A DNA stretch of 64,000 nucleotides from Alligator mississippiensis (GCF_030867095.1 NC_081835.1:46669892-46733891); one strand, 5' to 3'. Counted from the first letter of the stretch, positions 39,690 to 54,042 are shown. Notes: generated by a model from the letters alone, not told the origin. Translations and numbers: made by a program.

Positions 39690-41386
39690 GGGGCATATGC
39701 CCCCACACACCAGCTCAAGACTGGGAGTGATCAGTTATTGGCACAGTCTAAAGACCAGTCTGAGTGCTCCAGGACAGGACTGTCTCTCTTGTATCAGACA
39801 TCTGCTTAAACGAGATTGTCTCCTTATGCAATGCAGGTGGGACTTGGTGCTGAGCAGGAAGCTCCCTTCAGCAGTTCTACCTGTGTGACTGGGTATTAAT
39901 TTCAGCCCTGGTGCTGACTGGCTCCGAGCTGTTGCTCCTGCCAAGTGCTAATGCTGCCATCGGGATGCTATGGTGTTGAGATGGTTCTGGGAGGAGCACT
40001 GGGGCTAGAGGACGTCAACAGCTGTTTCCAGTGTGGCTACTCATTGGAAGAGAGGCCACGCATCTGCTTAGGACCTGTTCGAGCTGGGACTGTCCCACTT
40101 TGTGTACTGGTTGGCTAGGGTCTCGTTGCAGTGGGCAGGGATTGTAGGGGAACAGCACAACTCATACAGTAAATGAGGAAATCTGGAGGAATGGCTTCCT
40201 TTGTGCTGTTTGTCTGAGGCTCTGACTCGTCAGGCTAGTTTCTCATCCCTGTCCTGATCAGTTTGTTCCACACTGGCAGTGGAGCTAGGAGTGGAAGGAG
40301 CCAAGGCAGCTGTCTGCCCCCAGCAGGGCACTGAGAGGGATGTGGTTAGGATGCTGCTGCACTCCAGCAAAGCCTGGCTGTCGCTATGGCTTGTGGGGAT
40401 CTGTTACCAGTCAGCATCAGTTAGAGCAGCCCTGAGGCTGCTCTGGTTTGCATTAAATGGCAAGTTGGTCTCATGCAGCCCCCATGGCTGGCAAAGCAGA
40501 AAGGCACTTTTGCCTTCCCTTGGGCCCAGTGTTGAGCCCAGCCTGGCTAAACTCAAGGATGGGGGCCTGTGCCTTTATCCATCTACCTGTATTTGTCTGT
40601 CTCCAGCTTGCTCTTTCTCTGGTATCTAGGATATACCAGTTTGGTGTAGGGACTGTCATGACCTCTATGTTCTGACCTCACCCTTGCCCTTTCTGCAGCG
40701 AGCTAAGCGGAGCTCCTTTCTAGTGATGGGCAGGACAGATGCCACAGCCCCAAGGAGACTGTCTGTGTCAGTGGTGGAGTCACATATCTAATCCTCATAT
40801 CCCTGCTCCCCAGGAGCCTCTAACAGAGAGAACAGGACCCCAGGCCTGGAGCAGCCTTCTATCTGGATGTCCCCAAGGGATGCTGAGAAATGGGGAACAG
40901 GAGCGTACAGAGGGGGAAAGCAGCAGTACCAGAATGCTGTGAGGAGGCTGGTGAGGGCTTTGGGCTCCTCCGGGTTCCCATGCTCATATACATGTTTGCA
41001 GCTGAGTGCTGTATATGGGAGGCATCTTGGATCCACCTTGGGCCCTAGATGTAGAGTCTCCATGGATCCCTCAAGCAACCATTCCTGTCCTTGTTCCCTA
41101 TAGGAAGGAGGAGCTGGTGGTCTAAGGGGCAGGGGGCTGTTAGGGCACTGCTAGGGGGCCTGATTCATGAGCATGGAGCAGTCAGGCCAGGCCTGGGGCA
41201 CAGCTGTGCTGATTCCCTCTTTATGTGCTGTCAAGAGGCTGATTATTGTCAATGCTGGTGGCGTGGTCCTAGGTCTCAGGTGGGAGTGAGCCCACCACCC
41301 ATCACTGTCACAAACTCGGGGCAGAACCCAACAGCTCTCTCCTCTGGATGGGTTGCACTGATTCCCTCCTCCCTCTGCCTCTGCAG
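39690..41386. other. Non-coding sequence upstream of the GRM2 exon
   Basis: No coding sequence was recognised. The stretch ends in the polypyrimidine tract and acceptor ccctcctccctctgcctctgcag|, which leads into the exon at 41387. Confidence 0.4.
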
Positions 41387-43551
<2,165 letters not shown>

Positions 43552-43738
43552 CAGGGGCGGGCAATTATTTTGGGCAGAGGGCCACTTACAGAGTTTTGGC
43601 AAGCCATGGAGGGCCGCATGATAGGCAGCCAGGGGCAGATAAATATTAATTTTCTAAATTTTTTAGGGGTCCCGCAGGCCAGATAGAATGGCCTGGCAGG
43701 CTGCATCTGGCCCCCAGGCCACATTTTGCCCGCCCCTG
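43552..43738 (+). mobile_element. hAT-type MITE, family 1 copy b
   Basis: A 187-bp element with ends CAGGGGCGGGCAA and, inverted, CAGGGGCGGGCAAAATG. A perfect 8-bp duplication, agttaggt, flanks it (43544-43551 and 43739-43746). It is collinear with 2081-2265 and has better-preserved inverted ends, so it may be the younger or less mutated copy. No coding capacity. Confidence 0.9.
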
Positions 43739-44915
43739 AGTTAGGTTGTCCCAGCTGAGCAGAGGAAGGAGCGTGAAGGTGAAGAGAAGTAGAAAGAACA
43801 CAAGGATCCAGATAATAACCGTGCTGCAGAGAGCACTGTCAGAGCTCGCTCACCCAGGCTGCTGTGAGAGGTGGCATGGCATGCCATCATTACAGGTGCC
43901 TCCCTCCTCAGAGCACTGCTTGGTCTAACATGCAATCTTCAGCTCCCATAATATCAGTGTTCAGAAAGAGCCTGTCACTTCCAGGGTGTATCATGTGTGC
44001 AGTGAAACAGAGCAATGCCATGGAGCTGGGAATGGTGCTCCTCCAGGAGGGGAGAGAGATGCAGCTTTTAGGGCTGGCATTTCCCCTGTGCCCCAGTCAG
44101 GAGCCTTTGCATACATCCACTCCATCATGGTAGCCTCCTTTTGTTCTCCTCCACTGGCTGAGAATAGCAATTGAACGCTGTGGAGGACTGGCAAGTCTGT
44201 AGCTCTTCCATGGCCCTGGAGACGGAAACCTCCTAAATACAGACCAGGGACTACCTGGACAGCAACAGCACAAGCAGCAGACATGCTGTCCACCAACATG
44301 CCTCCAGCCTAACCTGGAGGCCCAGTCTCCATGGCCCACTTGGCCTCCAACCTCTGTGCTTGGAGAGCAATTAGTTACATTTGTGGCAATGACTTTTGCA
44401 ATGATGGATCTAGCAGCTCTCCACAAGGAATTGCACTGAGCAGAAGGTGACTGATGGGGGAAGCATGTCCAAGCTGCCCTGTGTCCTCACTACTTGAGCC
44501 TCAACTGTCCTGGCTGCCAGAGGGTGGCTGATGTGCTTGGATTCCCTCTACCCATGGGATTGCTCTAGGCTCTGAGAGTCTGCAGTTAAACCAATGCTCC
44601 ATTGAACGAAACTGCAGTGGCAAGGAACAGCTGTGTCCCTCATGTGTGTCCAGTGCTTTACAGGGACCTGAGGGTTAGGGCCATGGGTTGTGTGGGACCG
44701 TGGAATGGAAACAGTAGGAAAGTCTGTCCTGAAGTAGAGGCTGGCTCACTAAGGATAAATGATGGAAGCCAAAAGGACCTGCAAGGCCCTGGGGCAGTAA
44801 ATAAAAGCAAGTGAGATGGGGGTAGGTTGTGAGGTGAAAACAGCACCAGTGGGGGCTGAGCCACATTCTTTTGTATCCCAGAGAGGATGACATGGCACAT
44901 GCTGTGGGCCTATAG
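43739..44915. other. Non-coding, no gene seen
   Basis: No coding or repeat signature was recognised. Confidence 0.35.
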
Positions 44916-45034
44916 CAGATACACTCAGACCTCAGCAGGGATGTGGCCTGTGCCGGGGTAGTTATACCAGATACACTCAGATGACAGGGGTAAGGATAGG
45001 GCTCATGGTGAGGGAGCATTGCAGATACACTCAG
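44916..45034 (+). repeat. Three-copy degenerate 53-bp repeat
   Basis: The 13-mer cagatacactcag occurs exactly at 44916-44928, 44968-44980 and 45022-45034, spaced 52 and 54 bp. The spacer sequences are largely different. It could be an eroded minisatellite or a spaced motif array. Confidence 0.6.
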
Positions 45035-47944
45035 CCCCCTAGGCTGTAATACATTGCCCCAAGAACAGTTGTAGCAAACACTCCCCTAGGGAACACCAAA
45101 CACCTTTCAGCCCTACAAGATGCCCTGGCCTGCTGCAGCTCCCTCATGCTCTCCGAGCCCCCCCCCTGCTTGCCGCGGTGCTGACACTAATCACAGCCTG
45201 ACTCCTCTACCTGCATGGGGCGGGTGTAACCTTTTTATAGCCCAGCGGCTGTTTGCTTTCACCAGCGCATTCCAGAGGCTTCCCTCCCATGGAGAGCGCC
45301 AGGCATGCAGGCTAACAGGGTGCTGGGCCCCAGGCATTCAATTGCGTGTGGTTCCTCGCAACAGGGTAATTAGCTGCTGCTTCAGAGAACCTCTGCAGCT
45401 GTATTAATGCCATAATGAATGCAAATTAATATATCATTAGCACATAGTAAGGCTGTTACTGGGGGAGCAAGGGAACACTCCTTGCTAACACCTCCTGCAT
45501 GGAGATGCAGACCCAGCCAGCCTGTTGGTGGTGCTCCAGTGCTCTCAGGTGCTGGTCCTGTGGCTGCAAGAGCTAAGAGGAGTGTCTGATGGGAAAGGTC
45601 TCCTCTGGCTGCCGCCTTACATGGGGGTTCACCCCTTCACTCCTTCACTCGAGCCCTGAGCCACTGCTGGCACAGAGGGGAGGGGAGTGGTTTACCAGCT
45701 CCTATTCACTAGGTTCTCCGTTCCTCTGTCCCCGTGTCCTCTCCTAATACTCTGCTTCATTTTGCGACTGCCTCAGCTCTGACCCCATTGCCTGCCTGCG
45801 GGAGGGGTACCAGAGGGCCCTGGCAGCACACCTGAGACCCTGCCATCTGCTGTTTGCATCCCATGGCTATCCCAGGCCAAACACTGCCCCCCCGCCATGG
45901 AACTGCACTGGAGCCAGCAAGATGTGGGCAGGCAGGAAGGACCAGGCCCCTGTCTGGCTAAGGGGCAAAATAAACACAGGAAGGGCTGAAACCTTTGCTT
46001 GTGTATGACTCCCCTTCTTCCCTGGATGGGGCTGCAGGACCCTAAGCATGACTGCAGCCCACTGGGAGGTCCCACGTCATGAGATCCCTACATCCGCCTT
46101 CCCTCCCTGCAGCGCTTGCTTGATTTACTCTGCAAATTCCCCTCTGCAGCAGATTGCAGAACAGCTGGGGCCATCGCTCTCCCTCCACTTCCAAGGCATT
46201 AGGAGGTCCCTTGGAGCCAGACGCCTGCCCCAAGGGCTGCGGAGGGAACCCCTGATCCCAAACCACTGCTCCTCTCAGAGCCAAGGGGCCCTGAAGAGAT
46301 AAGGGAAGAGCACCTTTCAAAGGAGAGAAGGAAACAGCACCAGGAGAGAGGGAAGAAGGGAGTGGGGAAGGGGGAGAAAAGACAGGTATAGGCTGGGGAG
46401 GGGAGAACGCTGTAGGAGGCAAAGAGCCAGGGTATGGGGAATAAATGATCAGCAGTGATTTCTGATTAAAATGTCATGAATACAATGCAAGTGGGTGGCA
46501 GGAAATAAAGCGATCGTTTTCTCTTTGGAGATAGAGTAGATATCTAGCTAGATGGAGAAATAGATAGCCAAGAAAGCAGTTAAGTATGTAGCTGGGCAGA
46601 CAGTTATACAAAGGGACAGGGGAGAGGCAAAATAGATAATTAGGAAGCTCATTAAAAAGATAAGCAGATCATTAGCTGTAGTGGCAGACCCTGGCCAAGC
46701 TGGAGATAGAACTGTGTGGTGGTGCTGATAACACAGAGCCAGTTATTAATAAGCCTGGGCTTTCCTAGTGCTGTGTGTGTCCCCCCCCAGGCTGGAAGGC
46801 GGCCGAGTGTGTGTTCGCTCACTCGCTCTCTGATTCTCTCCTGTGAGTCCCCTGGGCTTTGTGCACAGAGCTGCAGATTTGATCCAGCTGAGACATAGCA
46901 TTTCGGAATTAGCACCCTCCGTGCCTGCCTGCTGTCTGCTCGCCCCCACATGGGCCGGCATCCCTCAGGTCACTGAAAGAGGCTGCCTGGAGCGAGGAGA
47001 GGCACCTGTGTCAAGGCACACACACACATGCCCTCCCCCCTTCCCCACCACCCCCACACCTCACTTTCCTGTTAAACAAACCAACCCCAAACACCCCCTC
47101 ACTGGCAGCTGCAGCATCTGAGTCCACAATCTTGGTAGGGCTTATCAGCTGAGATGAATGGCAATGCAGCTTGCATGGCCAAAGCCTGGGGCATGAAGGT
47201 GGCTTTAAACCTAGAGTCAGGGCCAACACGGCATCAACTAGAGAGGCCCCAGGGGCCCTGATAGACATCAGTGTCCCAAGGGCTCCCTAGCAGTTGTGCA
47301 ATAATCCTTCCTATGCACCTAGCCATTGTGCAATAATCCTTGCCATACCCTGCTCACCTCCTGGTGCCCCTGCCTGCAGCATGCCCCATACACAGGGGCT
47401 AGGAATTGGCACAGTGTGGAGCTGGCTTTGTAGTGGGGGGCTTCCTTGCCAGGTTCTGGTGAAGCAGTCTCAGGACTCATGCACTGTTGGCTCTTGTGGG
47501 GGCATGTGTGAGCTTTTCCCCACTGGCCTGCACCATCTTAGGCCTGGTACCAGCTCCTGGCTGGGAGCAGGCATAGAATGAATCCACCATGCTTCATTCT
47601 CAGTTTTAACAAGCAGCCTGGAGACCCTCTTGGAGGAGCTGTCAATGCAGAGTATTTTGGATTTGCAAAATCACAGCTAATGATGCTGCTGATGTCATCC
47701 AGAAGAGCCCTAAAGCCCTTTCACAGGCAGCCGTGCCCTGCTTTCCTCCTGGTTACACTGGGGTAAATCTGGAAGCACTCAGTAAGACTACTCCAGACTC
47801 ACATCATTGTAATTGGAAGCAAAATCAGACCCTGGCTATGCAGGACTCACCCAACCATCCCTGCAGGGACACTATCTCAGGACAGCAGCTGTTGGAAGCC
47901 AGTTATTTAGGATGCAAGATGAAAATCATTATAGGAGGTAACGT
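45035..47944. other. Non-coding; AT-rich octamer island
   Basis: At about 45310-45450 a unique-looking block contains ggtaattagctgc, gtattaatgcc and a perfect POU octamer ATGCAAAT (45419-45426). It is a candidate neuronal enhancer. No exon of GRM2 or of any other gene was seen here. Confidence 0.3.
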
Positions 47945-48140
47945 GGGCTATTGGATCAAGCACTGGGACTCACCTGGAGTCTATTCTTGGCTCTGCCACT
48001 GATCTACTGGGTGACCATGGGCAAGTCACTTCCCTTCTCTGCACTAGTATCCCTTTCCATCTGTCAAATGGGGATGCATAATGATGCCAACCTCCTTTGT
48101 AACATGCCTTTCCATCCTCACATGAAAAGTGCTAGGAGTT
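47945..48140 (+). repeat. MIR SINE fragment
   Basis: cttggctctgccactgatc ... gtgaccatgggcaagtcac ... ccatctgtcaaatgggg is a clear MIR core in the correct order. Confidence 0.8.
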
Positions 48141-48574
48141 GGGCATTGCTACACCAAATGAAGCCTGCTGGGGGAGAGCTAGGACAGTACAGTATGTTGC
48201 AGTACTGGCTGGAATTTAGCTTGGGTGGGGTCTAAGGCTTCCATCTCTCCTGGAAGATGGTATTTCCAGCAGCACACAGCTGCCTAGCTTTGGACCTTAC
48301 AGGACCTTGGACCAGCACTGGTACCAAAAGAACCACTCGCTGAATCAGCAGCTGGTTTCCAATACACTTACTGTGAACATGATGCACTGAAAAGACCACA
48401 GTGCCCCTGATACCAGGCTGAGTATCCATCCTGCCCTGATTCAGAAAGGACATAGCAAACCACTGGTGCAAAAGCAGGGTATTGTTCCTTTGTGCAGGAC
48501 ACAGGGGTTCCTGTCTAAGCACACAGCCCACACTCCCTCTGCTGATCTCTATGGATCTGCTTCTGTTCACTGTT

Positions 48575-48728
48575 TCTGTGGAATCGTTGTGCAATCTCCT
48601 TCACTGGAGATTCCCACAAAGAGGCTGGAGAGGTAGCCGTCAGGGGTGCTTTAGCAATAACATATCTGCATCTATGTAGAGGGTTGGACTGGATGACCCT
48701 TGAGTTCACGTCTAAGTTTATGATTCTA
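48575..48728 (+). mobile_element. CR1/L3-type LINE 3' tail fragment
   Basis: The order of gcaatctccttcactggag, gtcaggggtgctttagcaa, gagggttggactggatgac and tatgattct is the classic CR1/L3 terminal segment. Only the last 150 or so bases remain. Confidence 0.8.
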
Positions 48729-49202
48729 AACATGGTGCACACCAGAGGTGGCTGCATTGGAGCATGGGGGAGGGGATTTTCTGCTGGGTGGTATGTTGTG
48801 TTGTTCTGTTGTAAAGCGAGCACAGGTAGCTTTTGATGGAGGCAGACTGACATGTTAGCTCTCCAGCATGCACCAAGGGACCAGCATTGTCAGCCAGCCT
48901 CTCTACCTTGGCCTGGAGTAAACAAATCTGGAATGAATTGCTGCCCCCCTTTTCTGGAGTTAGACTCCCCATGTGACCTTTACCCTTGGATTACACCATG
49001 GCCAGGACTGTGCCTTTAGATGCCAATCTTGCCTTTGCACTTTCAGAGGCCCCCTGCTTCCTGATCTATAAGACTTTCATGAAAGCAGAACTGAGGAAAA
49101 GACTCTGAGATCATTGTCTCTCTCCTAGGGAAGGTGTCTTGGAGGGGTTTATTTCACTCTCGGTGCTTGTCTTTGTAAGGAGCCTTCCCCTGTGGAGTTT
49201 CC
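48729..49202. other. Non-coding; 3' flank of the IQCF-like gene
   Basis: This stretch probably holds the 3' UTR of the - strand IQCF-like gene and its flank. No AATAAA on the - strand was confidently placed. Confidence 0.3.
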
Positions 49203-49619
49203 TTAGCCAACAGCAATCTCAATGATCAAGTCCACGGCTTCATCTGCCATCTTTTTCCCAGCCCACACCATGGACTCTCTGTGATAGGTGTACTGGCGCC
49301 AGCTGTTTTGGAGGACCAGAGCTGCCCTCTGGTACTTCTTGTACTGGGTCCTGGCCAGCCACCTTCTGACCAGTGACTGCAGGAGGACTGTCGCCTTTTC
49401 AGTCCTCATGTATGTCATCAATGCCTTTACCCGTCTCTCCTCCCTCTGCTTGAAGGCAACCTGGCGCCACCATCTCTGTATCACCAGCACAGAGAGTGTG
49501 GCATGGTGCAGTGTTCGCCGGACCAGCTGGCCCCGCCACCATGACTGGATTGTAATGGCGGATTGGTCTCTGGGGTCCTTCTTTTCAGCAGGAGGCTCTG
49601 CAGGTGCAATCACTTCCTC
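49203..49619 (-). CDS. IQ motif-containing F family (IQCF-like), last coding exon
   Basis: The exon starts after a consensus acceptor (cttctattcacag|GAGGAAG, reading -) and runs 138 codons to a TAA at 49203-49205. It holds four IQ-type calmodulin-binding helices at exon residues of about 24-35 (IQSWWRGQLVRR, a perfect IQxxxRGxxxR), 47-58 (IQRWWRQVAFKQ), 80-91 (LQSLVRRWLART) and 103-114 (LQNSWRQYTYHR). The WWRG-LVRRTL and WWRQV wording and the architecture match mammalian IQCF proteins, a mostly testis-expressed family. The gene lies antisense and 3' to the GRM2 exon; IQCF genes also neighbour GRM2 on human 3p21.2. Which IQCF paralogue is orthologous cannot be decided from this. Confidence 0.88.
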   Translation of the reverse strand, partial: EEVIAPAEPPAEKKDPRDQSAITIQSWWRGQLVRRTLHHATLSVLVIQRWWRQVAFKQREERRVKALMTYMRTEKATVLLQSLVRRWLARTQYKKYQRAALVLQNSWRQYTYHRESMVWAGKKMADEAVDLIIEIAVG

Positions 49620-50737
49620 CTGTGAATAGAAGACAAAGACCTGGCCATTGCTCTGAGACAAAAGTTGTCCCTGAATATTGTCCAGATCCTCAATAAGTCA
49701 ATACTCAAACATGGGAAGCAACTTCAGTTTTAACCTGTCACCACTATGGGTGTTTCATACCCCAGCTATGGGTCATCAGCAAGGCGCCTTCTGACCTAAC
49801 ATACAGGCTTCTATCACCTATGTTAGAGGAAGGACTCTGTTGGTCAGTGGGAGTAGTAAGCTGCTATCTTCTTTGGGACCACTACAAGGTGATAAGATAC
49901 ACACACACAGTCCCACAGGTCATACTTGTTGAACATCTTTTTGTCCAGAACTAGGCATCCAAATAGAGATATATCCAGGCCTGTTTAAAAGTATGGCAGT
50001 GAGATCAACCCTACAACTAATCATGGCTCTGCAGACCAGGCACCTCCTTGTTGCCAGGGAACTACGGGACCTCCTGTTTTGGGGGAGCATTAAACAGGCA
50101 TGAAATACCATCTTGATGGGCTCAAAAAATTAAACAATCTCAGTGTGGTGCTGTGACTGGTTGGGTGGAGGGGTGTGATACACTGTAGTTCCTCAGCAAA
50201 GTGCAATATCTTGACTTGGGGGTGAAGAGCTCCTTGAATGAAAGCCTTTCTCTAACTATTGAGGGGGGCTTGTGTAGTTTTCTGGTGGGTCTAAACCCAC
50301 TGCACCTGCATAACAAATAGGCCTGAAAGAAAGGCTCAAATGACCTCACCAGAGCCCTTCCATTCTGCAGTGTGAGGAGTGGAAATGGAGAGAGAAAGCT
50401 CGGGTAGAAGGTGACTGTGTCAAAGAAAAAGGGAGGTCCCTGTATGTGATGCAGGGAAAACTATTCCTGACACACTACACATTTAGCAACTGGTTATTCA
50501 GCTCTTCCCCCACAATTGCCATGGGGGAGGCTGGGGTCTCCATATCACATATGGCTTCCAGCACCTGGGTAGCTTAAAAAGTATTATGATGAGACATATT
50601 AGGGTCTTTCCATGCTGGCTAAAGTGCACACAACCCCCAGTGTTACCACTGGGAGCTGGCCCCAGACATCTCAGGGTAGGGTGCATCTCTGGCCTTTGAA
50701 GTCAAAGAAACCCCACGTGTGAGGGGAGGGCACTCAC

Positions 50738-50899
50738 CCCAGTAACAGCTCCCTGATCCAGACAGCCCAGCTGCTCTGGGGGGGATGCAGTAGCTGAGGA
50801 CTCTTTCTGAGCACCGTCCCCCCCTGCAAGTGCTTGGATGTCAGGCTTCTCTTTAGGATCCTTCTTTTTGGAGATGTCCTTGAGGGCCTTCACATCTAC
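50738..50899 (-). CDS. IQCF-like gene, upstream coding exon
   Basis: A 162-bp phase 0-0 exon bounded by an acceptor (tttctttgtag|GTAGATG) and a donor (ACTGGG|GTGAGT), both reading -. Splicing to the exon at 49619 keeps the frame. It encodes 54 residues, a Lys-rich start (KALKDISKKKDPKEKPD) and a Ser/Ala/Glu-rich linker, like the low-complexity N-terminal region of the longer IQCF proteins. There is no in-frame Met, so at least one upstream exon with the start codon is missing from this annotation. Splice signals and frame agreement support it, but homology is weak in such a linker. Confidence 0.65.
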
Positions 50900-52016
50900 C
50901 TACAAAGAAAGGGAAGTAAAGAGGTGCTGAGCCTAAGGAAGGGAGAAAGTTCCTGGGTCTGAAGATGAAGATACAGCTGCTCCATTGCCTTTTCCTCTTC
51001 AGCTCATGCTGTGATTATCCAGACAACCCAAGCAACAAAGTTACATGGATATGAGCTGGAGATGGAGTAGCCAAGGAAAGTCAACAGATCGTGTGGCAGC
51101 TGCAGCTGTTTTCATTGCCAGTTTATTCATTAGTGCCCTTGTCATCAACGGGGTCAGTATTTTTGCAGTCAGCCAGATCGTATCCCACAGGAAGCTCTGA
51201 TTCTAGGCCCCAGGGCTGGCATTAGGAGGTCCTAGAATAGCTCCCTGTAGCCTCGCCTTGCTCTAGAGGAAAAAACCCTTTAGCAAGTGTAGAGATCAAC
51301 TGCTGCATCACTGCATCAACTGCGTGTGTGCTGCGTGTGTGTGCCCACAGGTATGTTGGACAGAAGCAGGGGTGAGAGGAATATAGTGCTGGCTTGCTGA
51401 AGGGAATGAGGGAGATCTAAGACAGGTGCTGTTATGTTCCACGCTCCCCCAGCAGAACCCATTTCTGAACAAGACATCTCCTTTCTTAGAGGGAGGGAGT
51501 GGAGTCATGCTGTGCTCAGCCCTGAGTGAACTGCCCTCTCCTGGAGGGCATCATTCCCATGCTTCTTCAGTATGAGGCTTCTCCCTCTACCTCCATTACC
51601 CCAGCTGCATCCAGAACCCACAACATCCTGTACCAAAGAGATTGTCCTCTCCTGGACTGTGCGGGTGGAGAAGAGGACACCATGTCTGGTGAAGGGATCT
51701 GAGCTTTGCGAGTGTTCATTTCTGGGGTGAGATTTTCTCCCTTAGCAGGTAAACCGCGGTGTATCAGTGAGGAATGCAATCCATACAGGAGCTTTACTTG
51801 TTTGTGTCCCCATGGTGCACCTCACTCCTCAGAGAAGGACCAAGCTCCCAAAGGTGGCTGGAGTTCACCTTCCAATGGCTGAGGGCCGCGTAGGACAATA
51901 ATAGCAGTGGTATCCTGTGGTCAGAGTTGTGATGTCACAATGGACATTGTGGCATGCTCAGTCAGGCTGAAGATCAGGGCTGAAGGTTTTGCTGTGGATG
52001 GTGGGCCATTTGAGCA
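50900..52016. other. Presumed upstream intron/flank of the IQCF-like gene
   Basis: The first coding exon should lie upstream on the - strand, here or beyond, but none could be recognised. The - strand frames at 51308-51508 and 51567-51779 have no IQ motif or supporting splice sites. Confidence 0.35.
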
Positions 52017-52335
52017 CCTTTACATGTGCTCCAGGGGTGGGTGCTTAAATTAGAGAGGCGCTCAGGAGCCACTCTAATTAAAGCGCCCACAGCGTCTCTT
52101 CTGTTTAGTGTCCCATGCTTCAAAATGGCAGCAGGGGTGCTTTAACTAAAGCTCGTTTGATAAGCTTTAGTTAAAGCACCCCTGCCACCATTTTGAAGCA
52201 TGTGGACACTAAATCCACAATACACCGAGGCTGCTGAGGCATGCTAATTAGCATGCTCCAACAAACTTGATTAATCAAGTCTGCTCTGATGCACTGTAAT
52301 TACAGCACATTGGAGGCATCCTGCACATCTACAGG
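52017..52335. mobile_element. Foldback/MITE-like element built of palindromes
   Basis: The ends CCTTTACATGTGC (52017-52029) and, inverted, CCTGTAGATGTGC (52323-52335) match at 11 of 13 positions. Inside are a hairpin with arms 52039-52055 and 52072-52088 (15/17), a near-perfect hairpin with arms 52104-52153 and 52163-52213 (48/51, 9-nt loop), and perfect palindromes at 52239-52256 (18 bp), 52265-52280 (16 bp) and 52294-52305 (12 bp). A gcacc direct repeat flanks slightly shorter boundaries (52014-52018 and 52335-52339). No coding capacity. Superfamily unknown. Confidence 0.65.
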
Positions 52336-53429
52336 CACCCATTCAGTGACATATATGAGACAAGTGGGTGGTCTTACGTTTGGTTCTTAGTGTCCAAGGC
52401 CACAACTGGGATGAAGTAGCAGCCTTATTGGTGAGCTCAGAAAAGATCCAGAAGACAGAGGTCACTGTGGAGACTGAAACCCCACTCAGATGGCTCGTAT
52501 CTCCAGATCGGAAGGGAGCCTTGGAGATGGGGCATCCTGAGAGGAGGAACACTGCCCACCTTGCAAGCACATAGGACTTTCAGGCTGGCTCCTGTCAATG
52601 GTACTGAACTCATTTGAAAAATATCCTCTGCTCTGATTTCTTTTTCTGAGCCCCACCATGACTTTGGTGGTAGGGCAGGCAGGTGGGAGCAGTCACTTTA
52701 CCTGGAATGGGGTTTTCTTCTCGCTACACTTCTTGCTTCACTGGGTGTGTTGCTTGGGGGACATTAATGGTCCTGCCTCCAGTTCTACTTCCTCAGCCCA
52801 TCGGAGGAGAAATCTTATCCCATAACAAGACACTGTCACAACCTTGTCTGTTTTATGCCTCAACCTCCAGGATGTTCAAACGTGTAGTGAAGGGTGGAGG
52901 GAGGGCTGGCAGACAAGAGCAGCCATGCAATACACTGCCCTTGTGGATTTAAAACCTAGCAGTCCTAACCAGCACTGCAGTGCTGCAATGATGGAAAGTG
53001 CTTATCTCATAAAGATGGAAATAAAAGTTATGAGTGTGAGGCAGGTGCCAAACTGATGAAAGAAAACCATTGCAGCAAGTGTCACATGCAGCAGACAGGC
53101 TCATTGCTGAGCCATGCTAGCTGCTGTGAATTATTGCTGAGGACTCGCACTCCAACTCTGCCCTCAGTGGAGACAGGCTTCATCCACAGCAGGAGGCCAA
53201 ACCTTGTCAGAAAGCACCTCTGTAATTCCAGTTGACAGCCTGGTGTCTGGGCTCATTAATACAGAGAGGACCTCCAGCCTGGCCTAAGCCAAAGACTCAT
53301 GGAAAATGTCAAACCTCTGCATAGCCAGGTAACAAGGATGCCTGAGTTCATAGGTCAGGAAACAACTTTCTAAGATGGCTACTGCCCTCTAACTGATACA
53401 GTCCTACAAGAAATGCTTGCAGATGATGT
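52336..53429. other. Non-coding, no gene seen
   Basis: The + strand frame at 52368-52574 has a peptide-like composition but no recognised family or splice support. Confidence 0.35.
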
Positions 53430-53560
53430 CGTGGCAAGTCAGGAGGTTTGGCTTTCAGCCTGGCATAGACTTACAGTGCAATGGAAGACAAGTCTTTTCC
53501 CCTCAAGGGTCTTTATTTTCTCTGTTTTTAACACAGGGATAGTAACCCTCATTATACTCC
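53430..53560 (+). repeat. MIR-like SINE fragment
   Basis: gcaatggaagacaagtc ... ttattttctctgtttttaa ... gggatagtaaccctcatta follows MIR order with high divergence. Confidence 0.45.
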
Positions 53561-54042
53561 CCTTTAAAGTTTCTTTCTGATTTCAAATGAGCTGACACCA
53601 GCTGCCAGCAGAAACCAGCAGTGTTGTCCTTGTGTAACCACAAAACCCAAATATCCTCAGCCCCTTTGCTCCTTCTCATTCATCATTTAGTTGAAATGAC
53701 ATTGGTCAGCTCTAAATGACAGGAACTGCATCCCCATATACATTTGTAAAGTGCTCAACACAATAGGGTCTCGGTCCTGATTGGAACCTTTGAGCATCCC
53801 TATAGAAATGGCTCTTAATGACTGGACAATGCAAAGATATCTTTCCAGAAACAGACCTTTGACTTTTGAGCATCACTTTAACAAATCATGTGAAAAACTG
53901 ATGGGGAGCATTCAGATGAGTGGGAACATCCGGTTTGTGGTACCTCAAAGCCTTTTGAAGTGGCACAAAACGCACATGGTGCTCATCGTTCAGTTCACAA
54001 TGCTGCATATTTGCAGTGCGGTGGCAAAATTAGATACTGGAA

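Noticed and set aside
52343-52574. Open frames on both strands, and a good - strand donor at about 52377, as a possible first exon of the IQCF-like gene
   Set aside because: The donor is convincing, but its open frame would not join the exon at 50899 in frame, and the in-frame alternative contains a stop and no ATG.
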